In this document: positions 41,580 through 50,676 of the stretch, piece after piece
Numbering within the stretch: the first letter of the stretch is position 1
Layout of the letters: every line of letters starts with the position of its first letter
The notes under the pieces: model-generated
Seen by the model: the letters and a program-made list of their open reading frames with translations, nothing else
What the model was told of the DNA's origin: nothing
Databases searched by the model: none
DNA from: Asanoa sp040654855
Lineage (GTDB): Bacteria; Actinomycetota; Actinomycetes; Mycobacteriales; Micromonosporaceae
Direction of reading: 5' to 3'
Length of the DNA: 64,000 nucleotides
Assembly: GCF_040654855.1 (NCBI RefSeq)
Contig: NZ_JBFAIU010000005.1
Span: 1 to 64,000, forward strand
Made by a program: the position numbers and the translations under genes

Positions 41580-41594
41580 GGAACTTCGAGTTCC
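41580..41594. promoter_or_regulatory. Probable TetR operator in the SDR/TetR divergent region
   Basis: GGAACT-TCG-AGTTCC is a perfect 6-bp palindrome, and flanking AACGG and CGTT extend the symmetry with one bulge. It lies 12 bp before the TetR start, consistent with autoregulation. Confidence 0.55.
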
Positions 41595-41605
41595 GTTTCG
41601 CTACG

Positions 41606-42247
41606 ATGACACCCATGCGGAAGGACGCCGAGCGCAACCGCGAAAAGATCATCCAGGCTGCCGGTCGGGTGTTCGCCGCGCAGGGGATGCACGCGCCGGT
41701 CGAAGAGATCGCCAAGGAGGCCGGGGTCGGGGTCGGGACCCTCTACCGCCGCTTCCCTGACCGCACCGAGCTCGTCGAGGCGGTCTTCCGCGACCAGGCC
41801 CAGCGCTACCTCGACGCCGCCGAGGACGCCCGGAAGATCGACGACCCGTGGACCGCGTTCCGGACCTACCTGGTGCGGCTCGGAGAGATGCAGGCCGACG
41901 ACGCGACCGTCACCGACGTGCTGACCCTCACCCTGCCGTCAGATCCAAACCTGGAGCTGCTCCGCAACCGCATCCACGCCACCCAGAACCGGCTCATCCG
42001 CGCCGCCAAGGAGCAGGGCACCCTGCGCGCCGACTTCACGCCCGAAGACGTCGTCCTGCTGTTGATCGCCAACGGCGCCATCATCCGGACCGTCGGGCGG
42101 GACGTGCCGGAGAGCGCGCCCAGGTTCCTGGCGCTGGCGCTCGACGCGCTCCGCACCGACAACCCGAGCCCGCTCCCCGACCCGCCGCCGCCGGCCGCAC
42201 TGGTGCAGGCGATGCAGCGGCCGGCGGTCAACACGCGAGGGACCTAG
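41606..42247 (+). CDS. TetR/AcrR-family transcriptional regulator
   Basis: The 213-aa protein has the TetR DNA-binding start (REKIIQAAGRVFAAQGMHAP, VEEIAKEAGVGVGTLYRRFP) and a helical ligand domain ending in a Pro-rich tail. No ribosome site precedes ATG 41606, so the mRNA may be leaderless. A palindrome lies just upstream. The divergent SDR gene is the probable target; the convergent SDR at 42244 overlaps its stop by 4 bp. Confidence 0.92.
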   Translation: MTPMRKDAERNREKIIQAAGRVFAAQGMHAPVEEIAKEAGVGVGTLYRRFPDRTELVEAVFRDQAQRYLDAAEDARKIDDPWTAFRTYLVRLGEMQADDATVTDVLTLTLPSDPNLELLRNRIHATQNRLIRAAKEQGTLRADFTPEDVVLLLIANGAIIRTVGRDVPESAPRFLALALDALRTDNPSPLPDPPPPAALVQAMQRPAVNTRGT

Positions 42248-42975
42248 ACGGCGATCCGGCCGCCGTCGACCGGCAGCAGCGCGCCGTGCACGAAGCTGGA
42301 CCGGTCGGTCGCCAGGAACGCGATCGCCTCGGCCACCTCCGAAGCCAGCCCGATGCGGCCCGCCGGCGCGCCCGACGCCAGCACATCGAGATCAGATCCC
42401 ATGGGTACGGTGCCCGACGTGCGCACCGGACCCGGGCTGACCACGTTCACCCGCACGCCGCGCGGCCCGTACTCGGCAGCCCACGCCTTGGTGAGCAGCA
42501 CCAGCGCCGCCTTGCTGGAGCCGTAGAGCCCCATGCCCGGCATCCCGAACTCGGCCACCATGGTGGACACGTTGACGATGGCGCCGTCGCCCCGGGCGGC
42601 CATCCCCGGTGCGAGCTCGGCGACCAGGAAATAGGGCGCCTTGACGTTGAGTGCGTACACCGCGTCGAAGTCCGCCTCGGTGGTCGCGTCGGTGGCCAGG
42701 TCCGGATAGATTCCCGCGTTGTTGACCAACACGTCGACGGCGCCGGCGCGGGCCGCGAGCGACCGGGCGGATGCCGCGTCACGGAGGTCCGCGACGAGGA
42801 AGTCCGCCTTGCCGCCACGGGTTCGGATCTCCTCCACCACGGCCGCGCCGCGCTCCGGGTCACGGCCGGAGACCAGGACGTACGCGCCCAGGTCAGCCAG
42901 CGCACCCGCCGCCGCCCGGCCGATCCCGCTCGTGCCGCCGGTCACCAACGCCGTCTTGCCCGTCAGGTCTTTCAT
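42244..42975 (-). CDS. SDR-family oxidoreductase (classical)
   Basis: The 243-aa protein has all classical SDR motifs: VTGGTSGIGRAAAG (about 11-24), VNNAGIYPDL, VNVSTMVAEFGMPGMGLYGSSK with Tyr and Lys (shown in parts: NVSTMVAEFG and LYGSSK), and VVSPGPVRTSG. The cofactor is probably NADP(H) from the RD after strand 2 (VSGRDPER). ATG 42975 has GGAAGGTG upstream. It lies 65 bp downstream of the LysR gene on the same strand, so it may be in its regulon or operon. Confidence 0.92.
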   Translation of the reverse strand: MKDLTGKTALVTGGTSGIGRAAAGALADLGAYVLVSGRDPERGAAVVEEIRTRGGKADFLVADLRDAASARSLAARAGAVDVLVNNAGIYPDLATDATTEADFDAVYALNVKAPYFLVAELAPGMAARGDGAIVNVSTMVAEFGMPGMGLYGSSKAALVLLTKAWAAEYGPRGVRVNVVSPGPVRTSGTVPMGSDLDVLASGAPAGRIGLASEVAEAIAFLATDRSSFVHGALLPVDGGRIAV

Positions 42976-43040
42976 TGCTTCACCTTCCGATCCGGCCGGG
43001 GACATCCCGACCGGTCGATGGGTGTAATGCCGGAGCCCGT

Positions 43041-43973
43041 TCAGGCTTTCCCGCCCGGCTCTTCGCCCTCGTTATGGCCGCCATAAGCGGCTTCCAGCGC
43101 CGCGACCAGACCGCCCAGGTCGCGGCGGCGCGAGCTGGCCGGCCAGGCGGCCCAGGTGCGCCGGACCACCGGCCGGCCGGCCAGCGGCAGCCAGGTCACC
43201 CCCGGCGGCAGCGGGGCGGACCAGTGCGGTGGCGCCAGCGCGAAGGCGCGCCCGGACAGCACCGCCGTGAACTTGACCTCAGGGATCAGCTCCTGCCCCT
43301 CGGGCGCGACCGGCCCGAGATCCAGGCCGTGGCTGCGCAGGATCGCGGTCACCTCGTCGTACCAGGCCGGGCTGGCCGAGCGCGGGAAGCCGACCCAGTG
43401 CAGTCCGACCAGGTCCTCGAGCCGGGCACCGCCACGGCCGGCCAGCCGCGCCGCGGCCGCGTCGGTGACCAGCACGCCGAGCGGCTCCGCGACGACCAGG
43501 CTCGCATCCAAGCGACCGCCGGCCGGGTGCTCCCGGACCAGGCCGACATCGAGCTCCCCCGCCGCGAGGGCCTGAAACTGCGCCGCGGTGGACAGGTGCC
43601 GCGCCCGCACCCTGGTCGCCGGAAACCGTGACCCGACGTCGGCCAGCGCACCGGCGAGCAGGTCACCGGGCAGTTCCAGCGGGATGCCGAGCCGGAGCAG
43701 GCCGCCGCCGGGCTCGGTGTGCCGGGACAGCGCGGACATCGCCCGCTCGTAGCGGGCCAGCACGGCGCGCGCTTCGGCCAGCAACGTCCGGCCCGCCTCC
43801 GTCGGGCGGACCCCCGTGCTGCTCCGAGTGAGCAGGTCGACGCCGAGCTCCCGTTCGAGGGCGGTCACCGTCTGCGACAGCGCGGGCTGGCTGACGTGCA
43901 GCCGGCGGGCCGCCGCGGACAGGCCGCCCTCCTCGACGACCGCCACGAACGCGCGCATCTCCCGCAGTTCCAC
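43041..43973 (-). CDS. LysR-family transcriptional regulator
   Basis: The 310-aa protein starts with the LysR HTH (FVAVVEEGGLSAAARRLHVS, QPALSQTVTALERELGVDLL) and has a periplasmic-binding-type effector domain (LRLGIPLELPGDLL, GELDVGLVREHP, LGVLVTDAAAARL). It sits just upstream of and collinear with the classical SDR, a common regulator-target arrangement. It ends 1 bp downstream of the membrane-protein gene stop region (43975), so these may form one transcript from the 45.77-kb start. Confidence 0.92.
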   Translation of the reverse strand: MELREMRAFVAVVEEGGLSAAARRLHVSQPALSQTVTALERELGVDLLTRSSTGVRPTEAGRTLLAEARAVLARYERAMSALSRHTEPGGGLLRLGIPLELPGDLLAGALADVGSRFPATRVRARHLSTAAQFQALAAGELDVGLVREHPAGGRLDASLVVAEPLGVLVTDAAAARLAGRGGARLEDLVGLHWVGFPRSASPAWYDEVTAILRSHGLDLGPVAPEGQELIPEVKFTAVLSGRAFALAPPHWSAPLPPGVTWLPLAGRPVVRRTWAAWPASSRRRDLGGLVAALEAAYGGHNEGEEPGGKA

Positions 43974-43974
43974 G

Positions 43975-45765
43975 TCACTTCCGCAGCGCGGCCGCGTCCC
44001 ACAGCCACACGTCGCCGACCTTTTGCGGCGGTACGCCGTACAACTGCGTCAAGGTCTTGATCCACCGTTGGGAGTCCCGCCGCTTGGGGATCACGACCGC
44101 CCCGGCGTTCCAGTAGGACAAATCGGACAGCGCGTTGGCCCGGGTCTCCGCGGAGACCGACGGAATGCGGCCCGACCGGCTCACGTACCGCAGGAAGTAG
44201 TTCGTCGGCCGGTATTCCGACGTGAAGCTGGCGATCCGCTCCGGACCGACCGGCGCCAGGAAGTAGCCCCCGGCCAGCGGCATGCGGGTCAGCGTCGCCG
44301 CCGACCAGCGGATCGGGTCGTTGATCCCCGAGTTCGGCATGGGGACGAACACGATGCTCCGACCGCCGGACGCGTACCGCTGCCACGTCCCCGACGACAC
44401 GAACGTCGGCGTGTCGGACAGCTTCGTCGCCGGCAGCGCGGTCGGCGCGATCGGCACGAGCGCGACCACCAGAGCCGCCGCCGCGAGCGAGCGGAAGGCA
44501 ACCGACGTGAAGGCCGACGCCGCGGCCACCCCCAGCGCCAGCAGCAACCCGACGACCGGCGTGACAGCCAGCGCCCACCGCGTCGGCACGGCCGAGCTGA
44601 GCACCGGCACGTCGTGCAAGGACGCCCACAGCGACGGAATGCCCGTCGGCGAGCCGTGCAGGCGCACCACGGGACCGAGTGACAGGTAGGCGAACACGAC
44701 GCCGACCACGAGCAGGCCGAGGACCGCGACGCTGCGCCGCACCAGCAGGACCACGATCACCACGACCAGGGCGATCAACGGCCACCCGAAGAACGAGTTC
44801 TCCTCCGCCGCGTTCTGCGCCAGCCCGCGGGCCGTCGACATGCTGCCGAGCAGCGACTCGCGGGAGAGGGCCACGTATGCCGCGAGGTCGGCGCCATAGC
44901 CCTTGACCTCGTCAGGCAGCCCGCTGTAGGACTGCGGGCCCCAGAGCAGGAGCGCGATCGGATACCAGAGCACCGCGAGGGAGATCCCGACCGCGACCAG
45001 CCCGCCGAGCACGAAGGGCCGCCACGCGGCGACGACCGACCGCCGGCGCACCGCCGCCGTCACCACCAGGAAGATCACCAGACCGACGGCGGTCATGAAC
45101 AGGATCTCCAGGTTGATGAACGCCTGCCAGATCACCACCAGCGCGAGCAGGAAGCCGTTGCGCACCCAGCGGGGCCGGCGCAGCTCCAGGGTCCGCCAGA
45201 TCAGCACCGGCACGAGGAACTGGGCGACCAGGTTCGGGTGTCCGTTGGCCTGGGAGATCATGCCGGGCGCGAACGCGCAGAACCCCGCACCGACCCAGGC
45301 CGCCAGCCGGCGGTGCAGCAGATAGCGGGAGAGCACGAAGTACCAGCTGGTCGCCGTGAGCACCAGCGAGCCGGTCAGGAACACGTTGAACGCCACGTGC
45401 GGCCCGAACAGCAGCGTGACCGGGGCCAGCGGGATGGAGATGCCCAGCACGGACGTGTTCGCCATCAGGTTGATGCCCAGCGGCACGTTCATCTGGTCCG
45501 AGAAGAACGGCGCGGCCTGACCGGTGGCGACCAGCGCGCCGTGGCCCAACATCCACTCGAAGAACGCCTGGTCGGCCCGGTTCGCGGCGAGGCCCCAGGA
45601 CGGGTGCAGCCAGATCCGCCAGGTCACCCACGCGGCCAGCACGAAAAAGCTCGCCACGGCGGCCAGATCGAGAAACAGGCCACGACGCGGAACAGCAGCA
45701 GCCCCACTGGTCACATCGGACCCCGGCGTCACCCGAGGCAGATCCGACGTGTCGGTCTCCCGCAT
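43975..45765 (-). CDS. Polytopic GT-C-like membrane protein
   Basis: The 596-aa protein has about 11 membrane segments and an early extracytoplasmic loop with NRADQAFFEWMLGHGAL and NVPLGINLMANTS, like actinomycete GT-C-fold glycosyltransferases/DUF-type membrane enzymes that use lipid-linked sugars. The C-terminal 130 residues form a soluble domain (SGGRSIVFVPMP, RANALSDLSYWNAGAVVIPK). ATG 45765 has GGAGG 5 nt upstream, better than the earlier ATG at 45816. The divergent methyltransferase and the GT2 gene 3 kb away hint at cell-envelope glycan work. Substrate unknown. Confidence 0.8.
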   Translation of the reverse strand: MRETDTSDLPRVTPGSDVTSGAAAVPRRGLFLDLAAVASFFVLAAWVTWRIWLHPSWGLAANRADQAFFEWMLGHGALVATGQAAPFFSDQMNVPLGINLMANTSVLGISIPLAPVTLLFGPHVAFNVFLTGSLVLTATSWYFVLSRYLLHRRLAAWVGAGFCAFAPGMISQANGHPNLVAQFLVPVLIWRTLELRRPRWVRNGFLLALVVIWQAFINLEILFMTAVGLVIFLVVTAAVRRRSVVAAWRPFVLGGLVAVGISLAVLWYPIALLLWGPQSYSGLPDEVKGYGADLAAYVALSRESLLGSMSTARGLAQNAAEENSFFGWPLIALVVVIVVLLVRRSVAVLGLLVVGVVFAYLSLGPVVRLHGSPTGIPSLWASLHDVPVLSSAVPTRWALAVTPVVGLLLALGVAAASAFTSVAFRSLAAAALVVALVPIAPTALPATKLSDTPTFVSSGTWQRYASGGRSIVFVPMPNSGINDPIRWSAATLTRMPLAGGYFLAPVGPERIASFTSEYRPTNYFLRYVSRSGRIPSVSAETRANALSDLSYWNAGAVVIPKRRDSQRWIKTLTQLYGVPPQKVGDVWLWDAAALRK

Positions 45766-45917
45766 CGGCTCCTCCAAGGGCCTGTCAAGGGGATCCACAG
45801 AAGACCGGCAAATCACCGGATCCCTGGCACATCCGACCTAGGTTTTCATACCGTAACCAAAAGGGAAGGGCTCTCACGTTCCATCGAGGTAACTGTCCCT
45901 ACCGGGGGAGGCGACAG

Positions 45918-46628
45918 ATGGCCGAGATCACCGGGGATCAACGGGTCCAGTCCGAGGTGCTCGAAGGCTTGGCCACCGCGGTCAACCACCGGCACTGGTT
46001 CGCCGAGTTGGCACTGCCGTACCTGGGCAGCAACCCGATCGAGATCGGCAGCGGTCTCGGCGACTACGCGCTCGAATGGGCGCCGCACACCGCCCGCTTC
46101 ACCGCCACCGAGGCCGAGGCCGACCGGCTGATCGCGCTCAAGGAGCGGCTCGCCGGCCAGCCGGACATCGAGGTGCGCCAGTTCGTGCTGCCCAGCCAGG
46201 AGGAGGGCGCGTACACGGCCGCCGTCTCGTACAACGTGCTCGAACACATCGAGGACGACCGGCAGGCCCTGCAGAGCATGGGCCGGCTCGTCCGCCCCGG
46301 CGGAGCGGTGATCATCATCGTGCCGGCGTTCCCGTTCGCGATGAGCCCGGTCGACATCGCGACCGGCCACGTGCGGCGCTACACCATCCGCTCACTGTCC
46401 CGCGTGATGAACCGGGCCGACCTGCGGGTCGAACGGATCAACTACACCAACGCGCTCGGCCTGATCGGCTACTACATGGCGACCAGCGTCTTCAAGCTCA
46501 CGCCCAAGGAAGGCGCGATGGTCAAGTTCTACGACAAGCTCGTGCTGCCCGCGACCAAGGCGGTGGAGCAGCGGGTGCGGCCGCCGTTCGGGCAATCGGT
46601 CTTCGCGGTGGCCCGTCGGCCACGCTGA
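45918..46628 (+). CDS. Class I SAM-dependent methyltransferase
   Basis: The 236-aa protein has NPIEIGSGLGDYALEWAP (SAM motif I, about 38-55), TATEAEADRL, AVSYNVLEHIEDDRQAL and LVRPGGAVIIIVPAFPF, the pattern of the Methyltransf_11/23 families. It has a C-terminal YDKLVLPATKAVEQRV helix as in proteins that act on lipid-linked or glycan substrates. ATG 45918 has GGGGGAGG upstream. It is divergent from the GT-C-like gene and followed by tRNA-Ser. Confidence 0.88.
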   Translation: MAEITGDQRVQSEVLEGLATAVNHRHWFAELALPYLGSNPIEIGSGLGDYALEWAPHTARFTATEAEADRLIALKERLAGQPDIEVRQFVLPSQEEGAYTAAVSYNVLEHIEDDRQALQSMGRLVRPGGAVIIIVPAFPFAMSPVDIATGHVRRYTIRSLSRVMNRADLRVERINYTNALGLIGYYMATSVFKLTPKEGAMVKFYDKLVLPATKAVEQRVRPPFGQSVFAVARRPR

Positions 46629-46631
46629 GTG

Positions 46632-46718
46632 CGGAGGGTGTGGGATTCGAACCCACGAAGAGATTGCTCCCTTACCGGTTTTCAAGACCAGCGCCATCGG
46701 CCACTAGGCGAACCCTCC
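46632..46718 (-). tRNA. tRNA-Ser(TGA)
   Basis: On the minus strand the acceptor GGAGGGT pairs with ACCCTCC, the anticodon loop CTTGAAA gives TGA, a long variable arm (GGTAAGGGAGCAATCTCTTC region) is present and the T loop is GGTTCGAATCC. Confidence 0.96.
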
Positions 46719-46769
46719 TGGACGCGGGGTCAAGTCTGCCATGGGCCCGGGCACAGGGTAAGAAAGGGC

Positions 46770-47708
46770 ATGCGCGCGATCACGATCCCCATGCCGGGCG
46801 GACCCGAGGTGCTCACCTGGGCGGAGGTGCCGGATCCCGTCCCGCGGCCGGGCGAGGTCATGGTCGAGGTGGTCGCCTCCGCGGTCAACCGCGCTGACCT
46901 GCTGCAACGGCAGGGCAACTACGCACCGCCGGCCGGTGCGTCGCCCTATCCCGGGCTGGAGTGCGCGGGCCTGCGCGACGGCGAGCCGGTGTGCGCGCTG
47001 CTGCCCGGCGGCGGCTACGCCGAGCGGGTCGCGGTGGACGAGACGCATCTGCTGCCGGTGCCGGCCGGCGTCGCGCTGGCCGAGGCCGCCGCGTTGCCCG
47101 AGGTGGCCTGCACGGTCTGGTCCAATGTGGTCCGGGAAGCCCGCCTGAAGTCCGGCGAGACGCTGTTGGTCCACGGTGGATCCAGCGGCATCGGCACGTT
47201 CGCGATCCAGCTGGGCAAGGCGCTCGGCGCGCGGGTCATCACCACGGCACGGAAGGTGAAGCACGAGGCGCTGCTCGCCCTCGGCGCCGACCACGTCATC
47301 GACTACTCCACTGAGGACTTCGTGACCGTGACACAGAGCCTCGGCGGCGCCGACGTCATCCTCGACATCATGGGTGCGTCCTATCTGGACCGCAACGTCG
47401 CCGCGCTGGCCGACAACGGCCGGATCGCCGTCATCGGCACGCAGGGCGGCCGGCGCACCGAGATCGACTTCGGCAAGCTGATGGCCAAGCGGGCCAGCGT
47501 CTCCGCGACCACGCTGCGGGCCCGTCCGGCGGCGGAGAAGACCGAGATCATCGCCGGCGTACGCGCGACCGTCTGGCCGCTGATCGAGGCGGGCCACATC
47601 CGCCCCGTGATCGACCGCCGGCTCCCGATGGCCCAGGCCGCCGAGGCACACCGGCTGGTCGAGACGAACGAGCACATCGGCAAGGTGCTGCTGCTCAATC
47701 CTTCGTGA
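46770..47708 (+). CDS. NAD(P)H quinone oxidoreductase (zinc-less MDR family)
   Basis: The 312-aa protein is a quinone-oxidoreductase/crotonyl-reductase-like MDR enzyme: VVASAVNRADLLQRQGNY (about 38-55), YPGLECAG, LVHGGSSGIGTFAIQLGKAL (about 140) and DYSTEDFV, with no structural or catalytic Zn ligands. It should transfer hydride from NAD(P)H to quinones or electrophiles. ATG 46770 has AAAGGG upstream. It converges with the SoxR gene (14-bp overlap), fitting a redox-stress neighbourhood. Confidence 0.9.
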   Translation: MRAITIPMPGGPEVLTWAEVPDPVPRPGEVMVEVVASAVNRADLLQRQGNYAPPAGASPYPGLECAGLRDGEPVCALLPGGGYAERVAVDETHLLPVPAGVALAEAAALPEVACTVWSNVVREARLKSGETLLVHGGSSGIGTFAIQLGKALGARVITTARKVKHEALLALGADHVIDYSTEDFVTVTQSLGGADVILDIMGASYLDRNVAALADNGRIAVIGTQGGRRTEIDFGKLMAKRASVSATTLRARPAAEKTEIIAGVRATVWPLIEAGHIRPVIDRRLPMAQAAEAHRLVETNEHIGKVLLLNPS

Positions 47709-48192
47709 CGCGCCGCGCGGCCCGGCGGAACATCAGCGTCGGCCCGGGACCGTCGTCGGAGAGCCGGTCGCCGGCGTTGTAGAGCTGGCAACGCTGCATC
47801 GACAGGCACCCGCAGCCGATGCAGTCCGACAGGTCGTCGCGCAGCTCCTCGAGCAGCGCGATCCGCTCGTCGAGCCGGGTGCGCCACAGCGCCGACAGCT
47901 TGCCCCAGTCGGCCCGGGTCGGTGTGCGGTTGTCGGGCAGCTCCGCCAGCGCGGCGGCGATCTCGTCGAGCGCGACGCCGACCTGCTGCGCGATCCGGAT
48001 GAAGGCGACCCGGCGCAACTCGGACCGGTCGTAGCGGCGCTGGTTGCCGCTGGTGCGGCCGGCGCGGATCAGGCCCAGCCGCTCGTAGTAGCGCAGCGCG
48101 GACGGCGCGACCCCGGACCGGGCGGAAAGCTCACCGATGGTGAGCGCGTCGGTGCTCAGCGCTTGCGGGCGCGCTCGCGGCCCAGGATCCAC
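47695..48192 (-). CDS. soxR: SoxR-type redox-sensing MerR regulator
   Basis: The product has the MerR HTH (LTIGELSARSGVAPSALRYY) and the SoxR [2Fe-2S] signature CIGCGCLSMQRC. Oxidised SoxR activates nearby redox genes in actinomycetes, often in response to redox-active metabolites. The start is not clear: GTG 48192 gives a non-standard 23-residue leader and lies inside the glycosyltransferase gene, while a CTG at 48159 would start right at that gene's stop and give STDALTIGEL, closer to family length. I report the GTG. Either way it is collinear and overlapping with the glycosyltransferase gene. Confidence 0.85.
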   Translation of the reverse strand: MDPGPRARPQALSTDALTIGELSARSGVAPSALRYYERLGLIRAGRTSGNQRRYDRSELRRVAFIRIAQQVGVALDEIAAALAELPDNRTPTRADWGKLSALWRTRLDERIALLEELRDDLSDCIGCGCLSMQRCQLYNAGDRLSDDGPGPTLMFRRAARRVTKD

Positions 48193-48842
48193 AGGGCCTC
48201 GACGCCGTCTTTCCACGTGATCTTCTTGCCCTCTTCGCGGCCGCGCGCGCGGTAGCTGATCGGCACCTCGTACGGACGGATCTTCCGGCGCAGCAGCTTG
48301 CCGGTCACCTCGGCCTCCATGCCGAAGCCACGGGACTTGACGTCGAGCGACCGGTAGAGCGAGACCGGCAGCAGCTTGAAGCAGGTCTCCAGATCGCCGA
48401 TGTAGGAGTTGAACAGCACGTTGGCGGCGGTGGTGACGGCCTTGTTGCCCATCACGTACCAGAAGCTGTAAGCGCTGTGGCTGCCGAACGTGCGGTTGCC
48501 GTAGACCACCTTGGCGCGCCCGTCGAGCACCGGGGCGAGCAGCCGCGGGATGTCCATCGGGTCGTACTCGAGGTCGGCGTCGAGGATGACCATGTAGTCG
48601 CCCTCGGCGTTGTCGACCGCCGTCTTGATGGCCGCACCCTTGCCGGCGTTGCGCGGATGGGTGATGACCCGCAGCCGGCTGTCGTCGGCAGCGTCGAGTA
48701 TCGACTGCGTGCCATCGCGGCTGCCGTCGTTGACGACGACCATCTCGATCTCGCACGGATATTCGACCGCCAGCGCCTGCTTGAGTGCTTCCGCGATGCG
48801 TTCTTCCTCGTTGTAGACCGGCATGAGGATCGAGAGCTTCAC
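48156..48842 (-). CDS. GT2-family glycosyltransferase (DPM/polyprenyl-phosphate type)
   Basis: The 228-aa protein has the GT-A start KLSILMPVYNEEERIAEAL, VVNDGSRDGT (nucleotide-sugar binding), YMVILDADLEYDP (DxD motif) and ETCFKLLPVSLYRSL, typical of dolichol-phosphate mannose synthase-like and polyprenyl-phosphate glucosyltransferases. GTG 48842 has GGAG 9-12 nt upstream. It has no clear membrane segment at the end, so it may act with a membrane partner. It overlaps SoxR gene start. Confidence 0.88.
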   Translation of the reverse strand: MKLSILMPVYNEEERIAEALKQALAVEYPCEIEMVVVNDGSRDGTQSILDAADDSRLRVITHPRNAGKGAAIKTAVDNAEGDYMVILDADLEYDPMDIPRLLAPVLDGRAKVVYGNRTFGSHSAYSFWYVMGNKAVTTAANVLFNSYIGDLETCFKLLPVSLYRSLDVKSRGFGMEAEVTGKLLRRKIRPYEVPISYRARGREEGKKITWKDGVEALWILGRERARKR

Positions 48843-49026
48843 GGGGGATCTCCAGGACGCAGGTGACAAATCCGCCCCAGCGTACCGGTTGCCGGTGAAG
48901 ATCGTGTTTCGCCACCGGGGGCGTCGCTGACCCAATCAATTGAAGACTATTCACATATGGGCTCCCACCAGGTTACCCTCCAGTAACTCGATCGACATCC
49001 GCCGATCGACTGGAAGGAGTGCGTCG

Positions 49027-50640
49027 ATGCTTCCCTCCCTCGTTGGGAGGACAGGCAACGCGCTCCGGGCGCCGGTGCGGCGTACCCTCGCCGCCGCGGC
49101 GCTCGTCGCGGGCCTCGTCCTCCCGTCCCTGGTCGCGAGCGGTTCTCCCGCCGGCGCGGCCGACCGACCCCCGACCCAGCCGTTGCCGGCCAACCTCGAG
49201 GCGATCCGCGCCGCCGAGGCGACCGCGCTCTACGGCGCACCCGGCATCCGACCCCTCGAAAGCCGCAAGACCGCGCTGGTCACCATGGGTGACAGCGAGA
49301 TCTCGGGCGAGGGCGTCGGCAACTACGTCCCCGGTACGCACCAGGACGGCAACTGGTGCGACCGCTCCTTCGACCAGGCGGTGTTCCGCACGGGCATCGC
49401 GTCCGACACGCAGTACAACGTCGCCTGCTCGGGCGCGACGCCGTGGAACCTGATCGCCGGCGGGCCGACACAGTGGAACGAGCTCAACCAGGGCGACCAG
49501 CTGGCCATCAAGGCGCGGAACACGCGGATCAAGCTGATCTGGGTGGTGGTCGGCGCCAACGGTGACGGCACGATCCAGTTCGGCCCGGTGGCCACCGACT
49601 GCGCGATCAGCCGGGTGTTCTTCCAGGGCGCCTGCTACCCGACGTACACCGATGCCTGGACGACCCGGGTCGAGGGTTCGCGCGCGGCGGTCGAGGACGC
49701 GCTGCGCGGCATCCGCGCCACGATGACGGCGGCGGGCTACCTGGCCGCCGACTACGAGCTCGTTCTGCAGTCCTATCCGAGCCCGGGCAGCCCGGACGTG
49801 GAGGACAATCCGGACTTCCCCGGCTGGTACTCGGGCGGCTGCCTGCTCTACCTCGCCGACCAGGCGTTCGCCCGCAACAAGGCGGTGCCGCTGTTCGAGC
49901 GCGGGCTGCGCCAGGCCGCGGCGAACACCGGGACCCGCTATCTCGACGCCAGCCGGCTGTTCCACGGCCACGAGGTGTGCACCGACAACACCAGCGTGCG
50001 TGGGCTGTTCATCGAGGTCGGGATCTGGAACGAGAACGCCGCCCGCCAGTCGTTCCACCCGAACGCGCGCGGTCACGGCATGTTCGCCGAGTGCATGACG
50101 GCGTTCTATGCCTCGGGGCTGCCGCAGGCGAGCTGCGTCGACCAGGCCAGCACCGGCCACGGCACGCTGATCAGCGGGCTCCTGGAGTTCAAGCAGCTGC
50201 GCAACGCGGGCACCGGCACGTGCGTCGACGGCAAGGGCTACGACTCACGCAACAACACTGTGCAGCAGTCGTACGCCTGCCACGGCGGCCGCAACCAGGG
50301 CTTCTGGTACGACCCGGCGCGGCAGTCGCTGCACAGCGAGCTGTCGCACGACCGCTGCCTGGACGTGTCCGGCGGCTCCTTGACCGCCAACACAGCGGTC
50401 AACATCTACAACTGCACGGGCGGCACCAACCAGAAGTGGCTCTTCGCCGGCTCGCAGCTGAAGGCGGCCGGCAATCCGGCGCTGTGCCTGGCGTTCGACA
50501 ACCCGTTGCTGGGCACGCCGCGCCTGCGGCTGGCCACCTGCGGGTCGAGCGCGCGGCAGCAGTGGTCGTTCGAGTCCCGCAACTTCCCGAACCCGGTCGG
50601 CTACGGCCACGCCGACTTCATCGGCAGCCGGGTGTACTGA
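49027..50640 (+). CDS. Secreted SGNH hydrolase with ricin-type beta-trefoil lectin domain
   Basis: The 537-aa protein has a signal peptide (residues 1-46, LAAAALVAGLVLPSLVASG to GAA). The catalytic SGNH part has TALVTMGDSEISGEG with the nucleophile Ser (about 78), VVVGANGDGTI (Asn), and FHPNARGHGMF with catalytic His (about 350). The last 140 residues are a ricin-B-type lectin (CVDGKGYDSRNNT, QSLHSELSHDRCLDVSG, NQKWLFAG, LCLAF, QQWSFE). It should bind and deacylate a carbohydrate ester outside the cell. ATG 49027 has GGAAGGAG 8 nt upstream. A hairpin follows the stop. Confidence 0.9.
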   Translation: MLPSLVGRTGNALRAPVRRTLAAAALVAGLVLPSLVASGSPAGAADRPPTQPLPANLEAIRAAEATALYGAPGIRPLESRKTALVTMGDSEISGEGVGNYVPGTHQDGNWCDRSFDQAVFRTGIASDTQYNVACSGATPWNLIAGGPTQWNELNQGDQLAIKARNTRIKLIWVVVGANGDGTIQFGPVATDCAISRVFFQGACYPTYTDAWTTRVEGSRAAVEDALRGIRATMTAAGYLAADYELVLQSYPSPGSPDVEDNPDFPGWYSGGCLLYLADQAFARNKAVPLFERGLRQAAANTGTRYLDASRLFHGHEVCTDNTSVRGLFIEVGIWNENAARQSFHPNARGHGMFAECMTAFYASGLPQASCVDQASTGHGTLISGLLEFKQLRNAGTGTCVDGKGYDSRNNTVQQSYACHGGRNQGFWYDPARQSLHSELSHDRCLDVSGGSLTANTAVNIYNCTGGTNQKWLFAGSQLKAAGNPALCLAFDNPLLGTPRLRLATCGSSARQQWSFESRNFPNPVGYGHADFIGSRVY

Positions 50641-50646
50641 GCTGGT

Positions 50647-50674
50647 CGGGCGGGGCCCCGCGGGACCCCGCCCG
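50647..50674. terminator. Bidirectional terminator hairpin
   Basis: CGGGCGGGG pairs with CCCCGCCCG around a 10-nt GC-rich loop, between convergent genes ending at 50640 (+) and 50677 (-). No strong T-tract. Confidence 0.6.
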
Positions 50675-50676
50675 GC

